DNA of 64,000 nt, from contig NZ_FXBB01000014.1 of the NCBI RefSeq assembly GCF_900177735.1, forward strand, positions 1 through 64,000, read 5' to 3'. The position numbers and the translations under genes are program-made. Under the pieces are notes generated by a model. That model was not told the DNA's origin. It searched no databases and saw only the letters and a list, made by a program, of their open reading frames with translations. Below are positions 41,437 to 51,677 of the stretch, piece after piece. This DNA comes from Dethiosulfovibrio salsuginis. Lineage in GTDB: Bacteria; Synergistota; Synergistia; Synergistales; Dethiosulfovibrionaceae. Every line of letters starts with the position of its first letter. Position 1 is the stretch's first letter.

Positions 41437-42509
41437 GCTGCGGTGAGGCCTCTGGGGATAACCTCCTATCCTCTTTGGCCCTCTCTCTGAGGGAACAAGG
41501 ATATCACGGCCCCCTCTGGGGCATGGGAGGCCCATCTTCCCAGGCCGCCGGGGTAGAATGTCTCTGGCCTAGCTCGGAGCTCCATATAATGGGCATAACC
41601 CAGGCCCTGAAGGCCCTCCCCAGGCTGAACGGCCTGGCGGATCGAATCTGCGACGAAATAATTAGACGAAAGCCCTCCAAGGTTGTGGTGGCGGACAGCC
41701 CGGATTTCCATATACCTCTGGTCCGCAGGCTTAGACGGAGGGGCTACGGTGGAAAGACGATTTTCCTGTCTCCTCCTACCGTCTGGGCGTGGCGAAAGGG
41801 AAGGGTGGTTCCCCTTAGGGAGCTTTTCGACCTATGTCTGCCTCTTTTCGGCTTCGAGGATCGATATCTCCGCTCCTATGGGGTCACCTCCTCCTGGATC
41901 GGTCACCCTATGGTGGACTCCTTCGGTCCTCCGTCTCCCCCTCCCGGCGACGGAGTGGTGGCCCTCCTGCCTGGGAGCAGAAAATCGGAGGTAAGTTCCC
42001 TCCTTCCGGTCCTACTGGACCTATCCAGAGGACTAAAGAAGGCGGGGCTCCGCCCGGTGTTCTCCGTGGCCCCCTCTTTTCACGGGGCCTTCAGGGACGA
42101 CCTTCTCAAAAAACTCCAGGGCCAGAAGGTATTTACAGGGGATGCGTTAGACCTTATAGAGAGGTCCGACCTGGTCGTAGGGGCCAGCGGAACCGTGGCG
42201 GTTGAGGCCATGATGGCCCGCCGTTTTATGGTTGTCCTCTACAGGAGTGGGGCACTGGAGTGGTTCGTCTACCGCAACTTCATAAAGCTGCCCTATATCT
42301 CGATTCCCAACGTCATGACAGGACGGTCGCTATTTCCAGAGCGGCTTCAGGACCGGTGCAATCCCTCTGCCATATGGGGGGATATTCGCTCCTTTATGGC
42401 CTCAAAGTGCCGTCGTGAGCGGGTATACCGAGGGCTGGACCTGGCCAGATCGAAAATGGGATCCCCTGGGGCTAAGGTGTTTTGGGCGAAGTCGGTGATA
42501 GAGCTATGA
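41421..42509 (+). CDS. lpxB: Lipid A disaccharide synthase LpxB
   Basis: LpxB joins lipid X and UDP-diacylglucosamine to the disaccharide. The 362-residue GT19 protein has IFLSCGEASGDNLLSSLALS at the start, LWGMGGPSSQAAGVECLW, VVVADSPDFHIPLVRRLRRR, TIFLSPPTVWAWRKGRVVPL, VALLPGSRKSEVSSLLPVLL and the C-terminal SDLVVGASGTVAVEAMMARR and FIKLPYISIPNVMTGRSLFP. All family motifs are present. It overlaps the following LpxB-like gene by 4 bases (ATGA). Confidence 0.95.
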   Translation: MSIFLSCGEASGDNLLSSLALSLREQGYHGPLWGMGGPSSQAAGVECLWPSSELHIMGITQALKALPRLNGLADRICDEIIRRKPSKVVVADSPDFHIPLVRRLRRRGYGGKTIFLSPPTVWAWRKGRVVPLRELFDLCLPLFGFEDRYLRSYGVTSSWIGHPMVDSFGPPSPPPGDGVVALLPGSRKSEVSSLLPVLLDLSRGLKKAGLRPVFSVAPSFHGAFRDDLLKKLQGQKVFTGDALDLIERSDLVVGASGTVAVEAMMARRFMVVLYRSGALEWFVYRNFIKLPYISIPNVMTGRSLFPERLQDRCNPSAIWGDIRSFMASKCRRERVYRGLDLARSKMGSPGAKVFWAKSVIEL

Positions 42510-43603
42510 GCCCTAAAGCGTCCCTTCTGGTCAACGGTCCCGGGGAGCTATGGGGCTGGGCCAGGCCTCTGTGTCGTGTTATGTCCCTCAGGGGCTGGAC
42601 GGTCTCCATACACCTTCTGCCCTGCCCTTTCGCCTCCGGTCTGGAGTCCGAGGCCGCTGCTCGGATACCGGGAGTAAGCTCGGTGAAAGGCCCCGAAGGC
42701 CCGATCAAGACTCTAATATCCCTTATGGCCCACAAGGCCGATCTTGTGGTCCAGCTAGGAGGGGATCTGGCCTTCGGAAGGGCCATGGCGGCGTTCCAAT
42801 CGGTTCCCCTGGCCTGCTATTCCTACGGCGATAAAAAGGGACTCTCCCGGTGCCACATGGTGGCAACCGCCTTCGACTCTATGGCCTCGTCGATGAAAGG
42901 CCTTGTTTCTGTCACAGGGGATCTGGTCTCCGACGGACTGGACATGGACACACACCGATCCCCCTGGTCCGACTATCCAGGGGATAGGCTGGTGTTTTTT
43001 CCCGGAAGCAGGCCCTCCATAAGGGAGGCCGCCAGGGAATATCTGGTGGAGACCGTCTCCATCCTTCGATCCATGAGGGAGTTCCAGTTTGTATCACTCC
43101 TATCCCCCTTTTCCCTTGAGGAAGAGGTCAAGAGATGGGAGGAACGGGGGCTGAACCCATTCACCGGAGGTACTGGAGCGGTCCTGGAGGGCGCCGATCT
43201 GGCGGTAACCCAGCCCGGAACCAACACCCTTGAGCTGATGCATAGGGCTGTCCCCGCTCTGGTGGCAGTCCCTTTTTCTTTTATCCGAAAGATCCCTTTA
43301 GGAGGGCTTAAGGGAATGGTCCTCTCCCTGCCTGGAGGGGCGGCTCTGAAGGAAAAGGTCCTCCGCAAAAAAGCGGCCAACCGCCGAGGATACCTGGCCT
43401 GGCCCAACCGAATCTCCGGCAGAGAGCTTTTCCCTGAGATGGTGGGAGATATCTCCCCCCAGGATCTGGCTAAGGGCATAGACCGGCTTCTTAGGGATAG
43501 AGACAGGCTGGAGGAGGTTCGAGGTGCCCTCAGGGCCATGGCTCCCGGCGGCTCCCCTGCCTCCATTTTTTGCGACGGTCTGGAAAGGTTGATTATAAAA
43601 TGA
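42506..43603 (+). CDS. LpxB-like protein of unknown role
   Basis: The 365-residue product is a diverged GT-B protein related to LpxB. It starts LLVNGPGELWGWARPLCRVM, and keeps VVQLGGDLAFGRAMAAFQSV, LVFFPGSRPSIREAAREYLV, a donor-site-like ADLAVTQPGTNTLELMHRAV and NRISGRELFPEMVGDISPQD near the end. The N-terminal (S)GEASGD motif of true LpxB is replaced by NGPGELWGW, so lipid A disaccharide synthesis seems unlikely as its main role. ATG 42506 overlaps the lpxB stop. It overlaps msbA by 4 bases, which ties it to this pathway. Confidence 0.75.
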   Translation: MSPKASLLVNGPGELWGWARPLCRVMSLRGWTVSIHLLPCPFASGLESEAAARIPGVSSVKGPEGPIKTLISLMAHKADLVVQLGGDLAFGRAMAAFQSVPLACYSYGDKKGLSRCHMVATAFDSMASSMKGLVSVTGDLVSDGLDMDTHRSPWSDYPGDRLVFFPGSRPSIREAAREYLVETVSILRSMREFQFVSLLSPFSLEEEVKRWEERGLNPFTGGTGAVLEGADLAVTQPGTNTLELMHRAVPALVAVPFSFIRKIPLGGLKGMVLSLPGGAALKEKVLRKKAANRRGYLAWPNRISGRELFPEMVGDISPQDLAKGIDRLLRDRDRLEEVRGALRAMAPGGSPASIFCDGLERLIIK

Positions 43604-45345
43604 TTCGTAAAAACAAATCTATAGAGACCTACAGGAGGGTTCTGGCCTACGCCCTGCCCTACAGAAAAAGGCTCGCCTTTGCCTTTGCCTGTATGGTGGT
43701 GGTCTCCTGCTGTGCGGTTATTCCCCCCTGGCTTATGAAAAACGTGGTGGACGACGTCCTCATAAAAAAGGACATGTTCATGCTGAACGTGGTGGCTGTG
43801 GCCCTGGTGGCGGTCTACGTGGTCAAGGCCTTCGCCTCCTACGGCCAGAAATACCTCATGACCTGGGTGGGCCAGAGGGTCGTACTTGACCTCCGAATTC
43901 AGGCCTACCGGGCCTCCCAGAGGATGTCTTTGAAATACGTCAACAGCCACAGAATAGGGGAACTCATATCCCGGGTGACCAACGACGCCACGGTCCTCCA
44001 GTCCACCGTCACAAACGCCCTGGTGGACTTGGTGGTCCAGGGCATCACCACCGTGGGCATGATGGGCTTCCTGCTCTACATAAACTGGAGGCTTACGGTG
44101 GTTACCTTCGCCATCCTGCCGGTAACCGTCTGGGTTTTGAGCGTGGCCTCAAAAAAGCTGAGGCAGGTCGGCCACGATATACAGTCCAGCCTGGCGGGGC
44201 TGTCCGCCCTGGCGGAGGAGGCCCTGTCGGCGATCCGCATAGTTCGGGCCTTCGCCACCGAGGACATGGAGAGAAAGAAGTTCGAGGAACAGAACCTATC
44301 CAACTTTCGCTCCCTGATGAGGGGAACCCAGGTCAACGGCGTTCTGTCCGGTGCGGTAGAGGTGCTGCTGATACTGGCCCTGGCGATCATATTCTGGCTA
44401 GGAGGCCGATCGGTTCTGGAGGACCAGATGACCCCCGGCGACCTCATAGCCTTTTTGGGCTATCTGGGCTTTATGGCCCATCCGGTCACCATCCTGACCA
44501 GGGTCATAAGCCAGCTTCAACACGGCCTGGCGTCGGCGGAGAGGATATTTGAGCTTCTGGACAACGGCGACAGCGTCGAGTCCCCTCCTGATGCCCTTTG
44601 CCTCAGGCCCATAAAAGGGGAGGTCGCTTTTAACGACGTCTGGTTTCGCTACGATAGGAGCTGGGTCCTTAGGGGAATAAATCTGACCGTCCCTCCCGGC
44701 GAGACCGTGGCGGTGGTAGGTGCCACAGGATCGGGAAAGTCCACTATGGTGGACCTCATCCAGCGGTTCTACGACCCGGAAAAAGGTTCCGTCTCCGTCG
44801 ACGGCCACGACCTGAGGTCTCTGGACCTGACGGAGCTCAGGAGGCAGATAGGGGTGGTCCCTCAGGATCCGGTCCTCATGAAAGGCTCCTTTCGGTACAA
44901 CATAGCCTACGGCTACGACGACGCCACCGACGATGAGATAGAGAGGGCGGCGGACATAGCGGGAATAGCCGACTTTATACGGTCCCTTCCTGATGGCTAC
45001 GACGGCGAAATAGGGGAGAGGGGAGTTACCTTGAGCGGCGGCCAGAGGCAGAGGGTCGCCATAGCTAGGGCTATAGTCAGAGATCCTAGAATACTCATAA
45101 TGGACGAGGCGACCTCCTCCCTGGACGCCCAGGTGGAACAGTCTATCCAGAAGGCCATGGACCGGGCCATGGAGGGCCGAACCTCCTTCGTCATAGCCCA
45201 CCGGCTCTCGACCATAAGGGGAGCGGACAGAATCGTCTTTCTCAAAGACGGAGTCATAGAGGAGGAGGGCACCCACGACGAACTGGTGGCTAAAGGAGGC
45301 CTTTACAGCCTGTTAGACGGCATCCAGCGAGGTGAGAGGTTGTGA
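43600..45345 (+). CDS. msbA: Lipid A flippase MsbA (ABC transporter)
   Basis: MsbA flips core-lipid A across the inner membrane. The 581-residue product is a half-transporter: six membrane helices (about residues 1-320) then an ABC domain with Walker A VVGATGSGKSTMVDLIQRFY, Q-loop IGVVPQDPVLMKGSF, signature TLSGGQRQRVAIARAIVRDP, Walker B ILIMDEATSSLDA and H-loop VIAHRLSTIRGADR. ATG 43600 overlaps the previous stop. The position between lpxB-like and lpxK genes supports MsbA over other exporters. It overlaps lpxK by 4 bases. Confidence 0.93.
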   Translation: MIRKNKSIETYRRVLAYALPYRKRLAFAFACMVVVSCCAVIPPWLMKNVVDDVLIKKDMFMLNVVAVALVAVYVVKAFASYGQKYLMTWVGQRVVLDLRIQAYRASQRMSLKYVNSHRIGELISRVTNDATVLQSTVTNALVDLVVQGITTVGMMGFLLYINWRLTVVTFAILPVTVWVLSVASKKLRQVGHDIQSSLAGLSALAEEALSAIRIVRAFATEDMERKKFEEQNLSNFRSLMRGTQVNGVLSGAVEVLLILALAIIFWLGGRSVLEDQMTPGDLIAFLGYLGFMAHPVTILTRVISQLQHGLASAERIFELLDNGDSVESPPDALCLRPIKGEVAFNDVWFRYDRSWVLRGINLTVPPGETVAVVGATGSGKSTMVDLIQRFYDPEKGSVSVDGHDLRSLDLTELRRQIGVVPQDPVLMKGSFRYNIAYGYDDATDDEIERAADIAGIADFIRSLPDGYDGEIGERGVTLSGGQRQRVAIARAIVRDPRILIMDEATSSLDAQVEQSIQKAMDRAMEGRTSFVIAHRLSTIRGADRIVFLKDGVIEEEGTHDELVAKGGLYSLLDGIQRGERL

Positions 45346-47594
45346 CCGAGCTGGTAAAGAGCTACCTCGACCACGCAAAAGGCCAGGATCCCATCTCTCC
45401 CTGGGCCTGTCTGGCCCCTCTCGGCTGGTTGACCTCGGCGGTGGTCAGGGTCAGAAACTGGGCCTTCGATAGAGGCATAAGAAAGAGCCAGGAGCCCCCT
45501 CTGCCGGTCATAAGCGTAGGCAATATAACCTTAGGGGGAACCAACAAAACTCCCTTCGTCGAAATGGTCACGAAAGGACTTCTATCGAAGGGCCTTACCG
45601 CTGGCATAGTCAGCCGGGGATACGGAGGTTCTACCGACGATCCGGTGGTGTTCCGTTCCGGTAGGGCCCGGAGGGATAAAGTGGGCGACGAGCCGTTGCT
45701 TCTGTCGAACCGCCTTCCGTCGGTCTTCGTGGCGGTATCCAGGGACAGACTAGGGGACATAAAGGCACTGAAGGCCAAAGGGGTTCAGATAGTGGTCGCC
45801 GACGACGGCTTCCAGCACAGAAAGCTGGGCAGGGACGTGGATATCGTCTTAGTGGACGCCGCCTGTCCCTTCGGAAACGGGAGGCTGGCCCCAGGTGGAA
45901 TCCTTCGGGAGCCTCTGAGCAGTCTAAAAAGGGCCCACATAATCGTCATAACCAAAGTCGACCAGGTCTCCCCTAAGTCTCTGGCGGAACTGGAGTCCCG
46001 GCTGTTGAGGATAGTCCCTAGTCCTCGGCTGTTTCGGTCGTATCTAAGGATAAAAAAGTGGTGTACCTGGGACGGACGCACCTTTAGGGAAATCCCAATG
46101 CCACAGGGTAAAAAAGTGGTCGCCTTCTCCGCCATAGGAAGCCCTCAGAGCTTCATGGAATCCCTGAAGGAGCAGCAGGTCTCGGTGATAGAGGAGGTAA
46201 GGTTCAAGGACCACCATCGATATGGACCTAATGATCTGGCTTCGGTGACGGCGTTGGCCCGCTCCTCCGGTGCGGAAGGGGTGGTCTGCACCGAAAAGGA
46301 CGTCTACAACCTTCCACCTCGATGGGTCCCTCCCTTTCCTCTCCTGGTCCCCTTTCTAGAGACCGAGGTGGACGAGGAGGGTCGTTTTTGGGACCTTATG
46401 ACCGACACCTTGAGGCCTCACATAGTGGTCGCCTCAAACGGCTACGGAGAGGACGCAATGGCGTCCCTCCTGGCTCAGAAGCTGGCATCGAGGTTGCCTA
46501 ATTCCCAAATCACCGGATTCCCTCTGGTAGGGAAGGGAGAGCAGTACGCCCAAAGGTCTATACCTGTCGCTCCCGCCCTTTCTGTTACCCCTACAGGAGG
46601 GGTGGTCAAGTATCGTTTCTCCGATCTCGTTACCGACATAAAGTCGGGCCTTCTGGGTCATATAAAGAGACAGTACAGGGTATGGGACCATATGAAAGGC
46701 CATATCAGGACCCCTATATGTGTAGGGGACGTCTACCTTTTTCTCCACGCCCTATGGGGACAGGGACTCTCCCCTGTGTTGGTCGCCACCGCTAAAACCA
46801 CCTACCTTCACGGCCACTGGAGGGCAGAGAGATACCTGCTGCGGTCCAGGGCCAGGCTGGTATGGACCAGAGACGGCGAGACCGCCTGGGAGCTTAGATC
46901 CTCAAAAGTACCCGCAAGGTTCGACGGCAATCCAATAATGGACCTGGTCGGGGATAATAGATCAGGAGGATTTAGATGGCCCGACGGTAAAAGGGTCCTC
47001 ATACTGCCCGGGAGCAGGGACAGGGCCTACTGTGACTTCAGGCTTCTCCTGGACTCGGTGCTCCTGATGGCCCAGAAGGACCGTTGTTCCTTCGTCGCCG
47101 TCATGGCTCCAACTTTGGACCTAAAAAGGCTCGTCGAAGGTTGCCCTGGATGGAAGGAGATGGACGGGACCATGGTCCATCTGGATACCTCGGTGGTGGT
47201 CTCCCTCTACACCGGTCCGGTGGCCGACGCCGCCGAGGGGGCCCAGGTCCTCATAGGGCTTGGGGGAACGGCAAACCAGGTCTGCGCTGGCCTGGGAGTT
47301 CCGGTTGTATCTATCCTCGAAAAGGGAAAACTGGTCCAGCAAAAGCTCCTGGGGTCGGCGGAACTGCTCGTTCCTCCGACGGCCCAGGACCTGGCTCAGG
47401 CGGCTTTAACGGTCCTCTCAGACCCTGTCCTCGCCGAAAACATGGCAAAAGCGGGCAGGGCCAGACTGGGCCGGTCCGGTGCGTTGGATCAGGTCGTCCG
47501 GTACGGAGAGGTAGAACTGGGCTGGGGAGTCAGAGACCTGGTGTACCGCAGGTTGAAATCAGCTCGCAGAGAGGAAAAAGGTGAAAAACTATGA
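45342..47594 (+). CDS. lpxK: LpxK lipid A 4'-kinase fused to LpxB-related domain
   Basis: The 750-residue product is about twice the usual LpxK length. Residues 1 to about 350 are LpxK: the P-loop segment [20 protein letters not shown] (Gly of GGTGKTP replaced by Asn), [40 protein letters not shown] and [20 protein letters not shown]. Residues from about 357 are a GT-B/LpxB-related domain of the type annotated TIGR03492: [53 protein letters not shown] and [20 protein letters not shown]. The frame is continuous with no internal start signal I can see. GTG 45342 overlaps msbA. Kinase function is well supported; the role of the second half is unknown. Confidence 0.9.
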   Translation: MTELVKSYLDHAKGQDPISPWACLAPLGWLTSAVVRVRNWAFDRGIRKSQEPPLPVISVGNITLGGTNKTPFVEMVTKGLLSKGLTAGIVSRGYGGSTDDPVVFRSGRARRDKVGDEPLLLSNRLPSVFVAVSRDRLGDIKALKAKGVQIVVADDGFQHRKLGRDVDIVLVDAACPFGNGRLAPGGILREPLSSLKRAHIIVITKVDQVSPKSLAELESRLLRIVPSPRLFRSYLRIKKWCTWDGRTFREIPMPQGKKVVAFSAIGSPQSFMESLKEQQVSVIEEVRFKDHHRYGPNDLASVTALARSSGAEGVVCTEKDVYNLPPRWVPPFPLLVPFLETEVDEEGRFWDLMTDTLRPHIVVASNGYGEDAMASLLAQKLASRLPNSQITGFPLVGKGEQYAQRSIPVAPALSVTPTGGVVKYRFSDLVTDIKSGLLGHIKRQYRVWDHMKGHIRTPICVGDVYLFLHALWGQGLSPVLVATAKTTYLHGHWRAERYLLRSRARLVWTRDGETAWELRSSKVPARFDGNPIMDLVGDNRSGGFRWPDGKRVLILPGSRDRAYCDFRLLLDSVLLMAQKDRCSFVAVMAPTLDLKRLVEGCPGWKEMDGTMVHLDTSVVVSLYTGPVADAAEGAQVLIGLGGTANQVCAGLGVPVVSILEKGKLVQQKLLGSAELLVPPTAQDLAQAALTVLSDPVLAENMAKAGRARLGRSGALDQVVRYGEVELGWGVRDLVYRRLKSARREEKGEKL

Positions 47595-48448
47595 ATGCTA
47601 TAAAAACGGAGAATATATCCATCGGTGAAGGTCCACTGACCATCATAGCAGGCCCATGTTCACTGGAGAGCCTGGACCTGGCCATGGAGACGGGAAAAGG
47701 CATAAAGCAGGTCTGCGACGAACTGGGCTTACCCTACATATTCAAAGCCTCCTACGACAAGGCCAACAGGACCTCCATCCACAGCTACCGTGGCCCGGGG
47801 CTGGAAAAGGGCCTTGAGTGGCTTTCGGAGATAAAAAGCACCTTAGGTGTGCCGGTCATAACCGATATCCACGAGACCTATCAGGCCCAGCCTGTGGCGG
47901 AGGTCGCCGACGTCCTTCAGATACCGGCGTTCCTCTGCCGTCAGACCGACTTGCTCATCGCCGCCTCTAGAACAGGAAAGATCCTAAACGTCAAAAAGGG
48001 GCAGTTTTTGTCTCCCTACGACATGAAATCGGTGGTCACCAAGTGCCACGAGGCTGGCAACGACAAAGTCATGCTCTGCGAGAGGGGAACCACCATGGGA
48101 TACGGCCAGCTCGTGGTGGACATGAGATCCCTAGCCATAATGAGGTCTATGGGCTGCCCTGTTGTCTTCGACGCCACCCACAGCGTCCAGATGCCCGGCG
48201 GAAGGGGAGAGACCTCCGGCGGAGATCGGCGGTTCGTCCCCGCCCTCGCCAGGGCGGCGGTGGCCATAGGGATAGACGGACTGTTCCTTGAGGTCCATCC
48301 CGACCCAGATAAGGCCCTGAGCGACGGTCCAAACATGATACCTCTCCATCATCTAAAATCGGTGCTGACCGAAATAAAGGCCCTGGACCAGCTGGTCAAG
48401 TCGAACCTTGGGGTGTTTGACCTCTCCTGGGAGGCCCGGGAAAAATGA
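47591..48448 (+). CDS. kdsA: Kdo-8-phosphate synthase KdsA (metal-type)
   Basis: KdsA condenses PEP and arabinose-5-phosphate. The 285-residue TIM-barrel product has [80 protein letters not shown] and [15 protein letters not shown]. The Cys in AGPCSLES is the metal-binding residue of Aquifex-type enzymes, so a divalent-metal-dependent enzyme is expected (E. coli has Asn). ATG 47591 overlaps the lpxK stop. KdsD follows with a 4-base overlap. Confidence 0.95.
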   Translation: MNAIKTENISIGEGPLTIIAGPCSLESLDLAMETGKGIKQVCDELGLPYIFKASYDKANRTSIHSYRGPGLEKGLEWLSEIKSTLGVPVITDIHETYQAQPVAEVADVLQIPAFLCRQTDLLIAASRTGKILNVKKGQFLSPYDMKSVVTKCHEAGNDKVMLCERGTTMGYGQLVVDMRSLAIMRSMGCPVVFDATHSVQMPGGRGETSGGDRRFVPALARAAVAIGIDGLFLEVHPDPDKALSDGPNMIPLHHLKSVLTEIKALDQLVKSNLGVFDLSWEAREK

Positions 48449-49452
48449 TGAGCCTCCCCAGCGACAGGGATTGTCCGGTCTTCGACGATCAAAGGCTTAT
48501 AGAGATCGGGAAGAAAGTCCTCATGGACGAGGCGGAGGCTCTCCAGACCGCCGCCTCCAGGTTAGGGTCCGAGATAGCCAAAGCCGCCAGAATCGTCCAG
48601 GGCTGTAGGGGAAGGCTGGTGGTCTCGGGCCTGGGCAAATCGGGACACGTAGGCAGAAAAATAGCCGCCACCTTGGCTTCTTTGGGAACCCCATCTTTCT
48701 TCCTCCACTCCGCCGAGGCCGCCCACGGCGACCTGGGAATGGTAAGGCGGGAGGACGTGGCGTTGCTTATCAGCCACAGCGGCAGGACTACCGAGGTGGT
48801 CAAGCTTATCCCCTTCTTTCGCAGGCTGGGAGCCCCTGTCATAGCCCTAACGGGAGACCTAAAGTCCCCTCTCGCCACCGGTGCCGACGTCGTCTTAAAC
48901 GCATCGGTGGAGAGGGAGGCGGACCCCTTAAACCTGGCCCCCACAAGCAGCACAACGCTACAGCTCGCCATAGGCGACGCCCTAGCGGGAGTTGTCACCG
49001 AGATGAGGTGCCTAAAGCGGGAGGACTTTGCCCTGTTCCATCCCGCCGGGAGCCTTGGAAGACAGCTACTCATGACCGTCGCCGACGTCATGGGCTCAGG
49101 CCCTAAACTTCCTGTGGTGCAGGAAAAGGTCACCGTCAAAGACGCCCTCTTCGAGATAACCAGCAAAAATTACGGAGCCACGACGATAGTGGACGATGAC
49201 GGTATTCTGAAGGGCATCTTCACCGACGGAGACCTCAGACGGCTCATAGAGAGGCAGGGGGTATCCTGCCTTGAGGAGACCATCTCCGACGTAATGAGCG
49301 TGGGGCCTAGGACAATCGCCAAAGACAGTCTCGCCGTAGAGGCCGTTCGTATAATGCAGGACGTCGAGGTCTCTGTCCTCATAGCGGTGGAGGATGGCCG
49401 GCCTGTGGGCATGGTCCACCTTCACGAGCTTTTACAGGCCGGGTTATCCTGA
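48445..49452 (+). CDS. kdsD: Arabinose-5-phosphate isomerase KdsD (KpsF/GutQ)
   Basis: KdsD makes arabinose-5-phosphate from ribulose-5-phosphate for Kdo synthesis. The 335-residue product has an SIS domain ([79 protein letters not shown]) and two CBS domains (about residues 215-335, [20 protein letters not shown]). ATG 48445 overlaps the kdsA stop. waaA begins on the stop codon's last base. Confidence 0.94.
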   Translation: MMSLPSDRDCPVFDDQRLIEIGKKVLMDEAEALQTAASRLGSEIAKAARIVQGCRGRLVVSGLGKSGHVGRKIAATLASLGTPSFFLHSAEAAHGDLGMVRREDVALLISHSGRTTEVVKLIPFFRRLGAPVIALTGDLKSPLATGADVVLNASVEREADPLNLAPTSSTTLQLAIGDALAGVVTEMRCLKREDFALFHPAGSLGRQLLMTVADVMGSGPKLPVVQEKVTVKDALFEITSKNYGATTIVDDDGILKGIFTDGDLRRLIERQGVSCLEETISDVMSVGPRTIAKDSLAVEAVRIMQDVEVSVLIAVEDGRPVGMVHLHELLQAGLS

Positions 49453-50708
49453 TGTCTCTGTCCATCTGCCTATACCGGTGTGCCGCCGCTCTGGCCTTCT
49501 CCGCAGCCTCCCCCTGGCTTAGCCGTAAATACTCGGGCCAGGGTCTTTCGGAGAGAAAGGGCCTTTACGACAGGTCCCTTATCGACACCCTCAGACGCCG
49601 TGGAAGACCCCTCTGGGTCCACTCCGTCTCGGTGGGGGAGGTTCAGTCGGCGTCCCCTTTCCTCAGGCTCGCCAAAGGAGAGACCAAAAGGCCTCTCCTC
49701 CTCTCCACCATAACCGCAACCGGGAGGGAGATGGCGGGCAGGATCCTGGAGGGAGTGCCAGACCGGACCATCTACTACCCCTGGGACAGCCCCTTTATCG
49801 TCGATAGGGCCCTGGACTCCATAAGACCTAAAGCCTACGTCACGGTGGAGACGGAGATATGGCCCTCGATGATCTGGGAGATGAAGAGGCGAGGGATACC
49901 GTCCTTCATGGTCAACGGACGTTTCTCCGAAAAGACCCTCCGGTCTATGAGAAAGATAGCCCCCTTCTGGCGGGACGTCCTCTCCTGCTATAGCACCATA
50001 ATGGTTCGCTCCGACTCCGACAGGGATGGACTCATGTCCCTAGGCGTTGACGGAGGCAGGATAGAGGTCACCGGCGACTGTAAGCTGGACGGCTTGATGG
50101 AGCGAAAGGCCTCTATGGACCTCTCGGAACTGAGCTGGATATCTAAGGGCCAGGGGCCTCTCATAGTCGCCGGAAGCACCCATCAGGGGGAGGACCAGAT
50201 CGTCATAGACGCCTTCAGAAAGGTCCTTAACCACCATCCCGATGCTCGGCTTGTCGTAGTGCCGAGACACCCGGACAGGGCCCAGGACGTGGCAAACGTC
50301 GCATGGGACACCGGACCTGTCTGCCTATACAGCTGTCCGGTGTCCGGCTGGCGCACAATGGTAGTGGATAAAATAGGGGTCCTCTTCGGCCTTTACTCCC
50401 TGGCGGACGCCGCCTTCGTCGGAGGCAGCCTGGTCCCCAAAGGGGGCCAGAACATAATGGAGCCGGCCATATGGGGCGTACCTTTCTGTCAGGGCCCCTA
50501 CAACGACGACTTCGTCCAGGCCACAGAGGAACTTTTCGCCCTAGGAGTGGGAACCCCTGTCGCCGACTCGGACTCCATGGCCAGAGCCTTTTTGGACGAC
50601 CTAGACCCCGAAAGGAAACGGAAGGTGTCGGAGAGCTGCGAGGATTATTTCTCCGGCGGAAAGGAAGCCGCCAAGCGGTCCTGGGAGATAGTATCCTCTT
50701 GTCTTTGA
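49452..50708 (+). CDS. waaA: Kdo transferase WaaA (KdtA)
   Basis: WaaA adds Kdo to lipid IVA. The 418-residue product has an N-terminal hydrophobic anchor, then LWVHSVSVGEVQSASPFLRL, STITATGREMAGRILEGVPD, YYPWDSPFIVDRALDSIRP, TVETEIWPSMIWEMKRRGIP (catalytic Glu region) and in the C-terminal half IVAGSTHQGEDQIVIDAFRK and FVGGSLVPKGGQNIMEPAIW. ATG 49452 overlaps kdsD by one base. It is the last gene of the tight lipid A run before the restriction-modification pair. Confidence 0.95.
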   Translation: MSLSICLYRCAAALAFSAASPWLSRKYSGQGLSERKGLYDRSLIDTLRRRGRPLWVHSVSVGEVQSASPFLRLAKGETKRPLLLSTITATGREMAGRILEGVPDRTIYYPWDSPFIVDRALDSIRPKAYVTVETEIWPSMIWEMKRRGIPSFMVNGRFSEKTLRSMRKIAPFWRDVLSCYSTIMVRSDSDRDGLMSLGVDGGRIEVTGDCKLDGLMERKASMDLSELSWISKGQGPLIVAGSTHQGEDQIVIDAFRKVLNHHPDARLVVVPRHPDRAQDVANVAWDTGPVCLYSCPVSGWRTMVVDKIGVLFGLYSLADAAFVGGSLVPKGGQNIMEPAIWGVPFCQGPYNDDFVQATEELFALGVGTPVADSDSMARAFLDDLDPERKRKVSESCEDYFSGGKEAAKRSWEIVSSCL

Positions 50709-50726
50709 TTGAAAGGGGGTGGGGCA

Positions 50727-51677
50727 GTGCCCACGACGGGAAAAAACGAAGGAACACAGCGGCTCTTTCCCGAAATAATCGAAGAGAAAAAATTCCCTTT
50801 GGTGATTTTGGGGAAATCCTGGGAATCGGTTTACGCCGAAGGGCAGAACTCTCTTTTTCAGGGGGACAGTTTAGATTGGCTTAGAACCATTCCCGATGGA
50901 TCGGTTGACCTTGTCTTTGCTGATCCCCCCTACAACATAAAAAAAGCGGACTGGGATATGTTTGAGAGCCAGGAAGAGTACATCGATTGGTCCATGAAAT
51001 GGATAGCCGAAGCCTCTCGAATATTGGGAGAAAACGGGACAATGTACGTCTGCGGTTTTTCCGAGATACTGGCTGATCTAAAACATCCCTCTATGAAATA
51101 CTTTAAGAGCTGTAAGTGGCTTATCTGGCACTATAAAAACAAAGCAAACTTAGGTAGGGACTGGGGGAGATCTCATGAAAGTATCCTTCATTTGAGAAAG
51201 AGCAAAAAATTCACCATGAACATCGACGACGTGAGGATCCCCTACGGTAGACACACCTTAAAGTATCCCTCCCATCCTCAGGCCGATACGAGTCAATACG
51301 GCAACGGTGGAAAACGAAAAGACGTTTGGACGCCCCATCCCGCAGGGGCAAAGCCTAAAGACGTTATAGAGGTTCCCACAACCTGTAATGGTATGGGAGA
51401 AAAAACGGCTCATCCTACACAAAAACCGGAAGAGCTTCTAAGAAAGATAGTTCTCGCGTCATCTAATCCAGGAGACGTAGTTGTTGATCCCTTCTCCGGT
51501 TCTGGAACCACCCTTGTCGTCGCCAAACAGCTTGGGCGAAGGTGGATGGGGTGTGATATCTCCCCAGAATACAACCGTTGGGCTATCGAGCGACTGATGA
51601 AAGTGCCTAAAAAGACCGTGGCAGAATGGATAGAGCAGGATAGATCTACGGAAAGCAGAAGGAACTCTATCAGATGA
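50727..51677 (+). CDS. Type II DNA methyltransferase (adenine-N6 type)
   Basis: The 316-residue product has catalytic motif IV DLVFADPPYNIKKADWDMF and SAM motif I VDPFSGSGTTLVVAKQLGRR in the order IV before I, as in beta-class enzymes, with DPPY indicating adenine-N6 activity. Other segments are GQNSLFQGDSLDWLRTIPDG and the KTAHPTQKPEELLRKIVLAS conserved region. GTG 50727, preceded by AAGGGGGTGGGG, is preferred over TTG 50709. Recognition sequence cannot be inferred. The next gene overlaps by 4 bases and appears to be its restriction partner. Confidence 0.9.
   Translation: MPTTGKNEGTQRLFPEIIEEKKFPLVILGKSWESVYAEGQNSLFQGDSLDWLRTIPDGSVDLVFADPPYNIKKADWDMFESQEEYIDWSMKWIAEASRILGENGTMYVCGFSEILADLKHPSMKYFKSCKWLIWHYKNKANLGRDWGRSHESILHLRKSKKFTMNIDDVRIPYGRHTLKYPSHPQADTSQYGNGGKRKDVWTPHPAGAKPKDVIEVPTTCNGMGEKTAHPTQKPEELLRKIVLASSNPGDVVVDPFSGSGTTLVVAKQLGRRWMGCDISPEYNRWAIERLMKVPKKTVAEWIEQDRSTESRRNSIR

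Noticed and set aside
42973-43950. 325-codon minus-strand ORF over the LpxB-like and msbA genes
   Set aside because: Long only because of GC-rich codons on the other strand; spans two real genes.
44398-45276. 292-codon minus-strand ORF in msbA
   Set aside because: Antisense to the conserved ABC domain; no family features.
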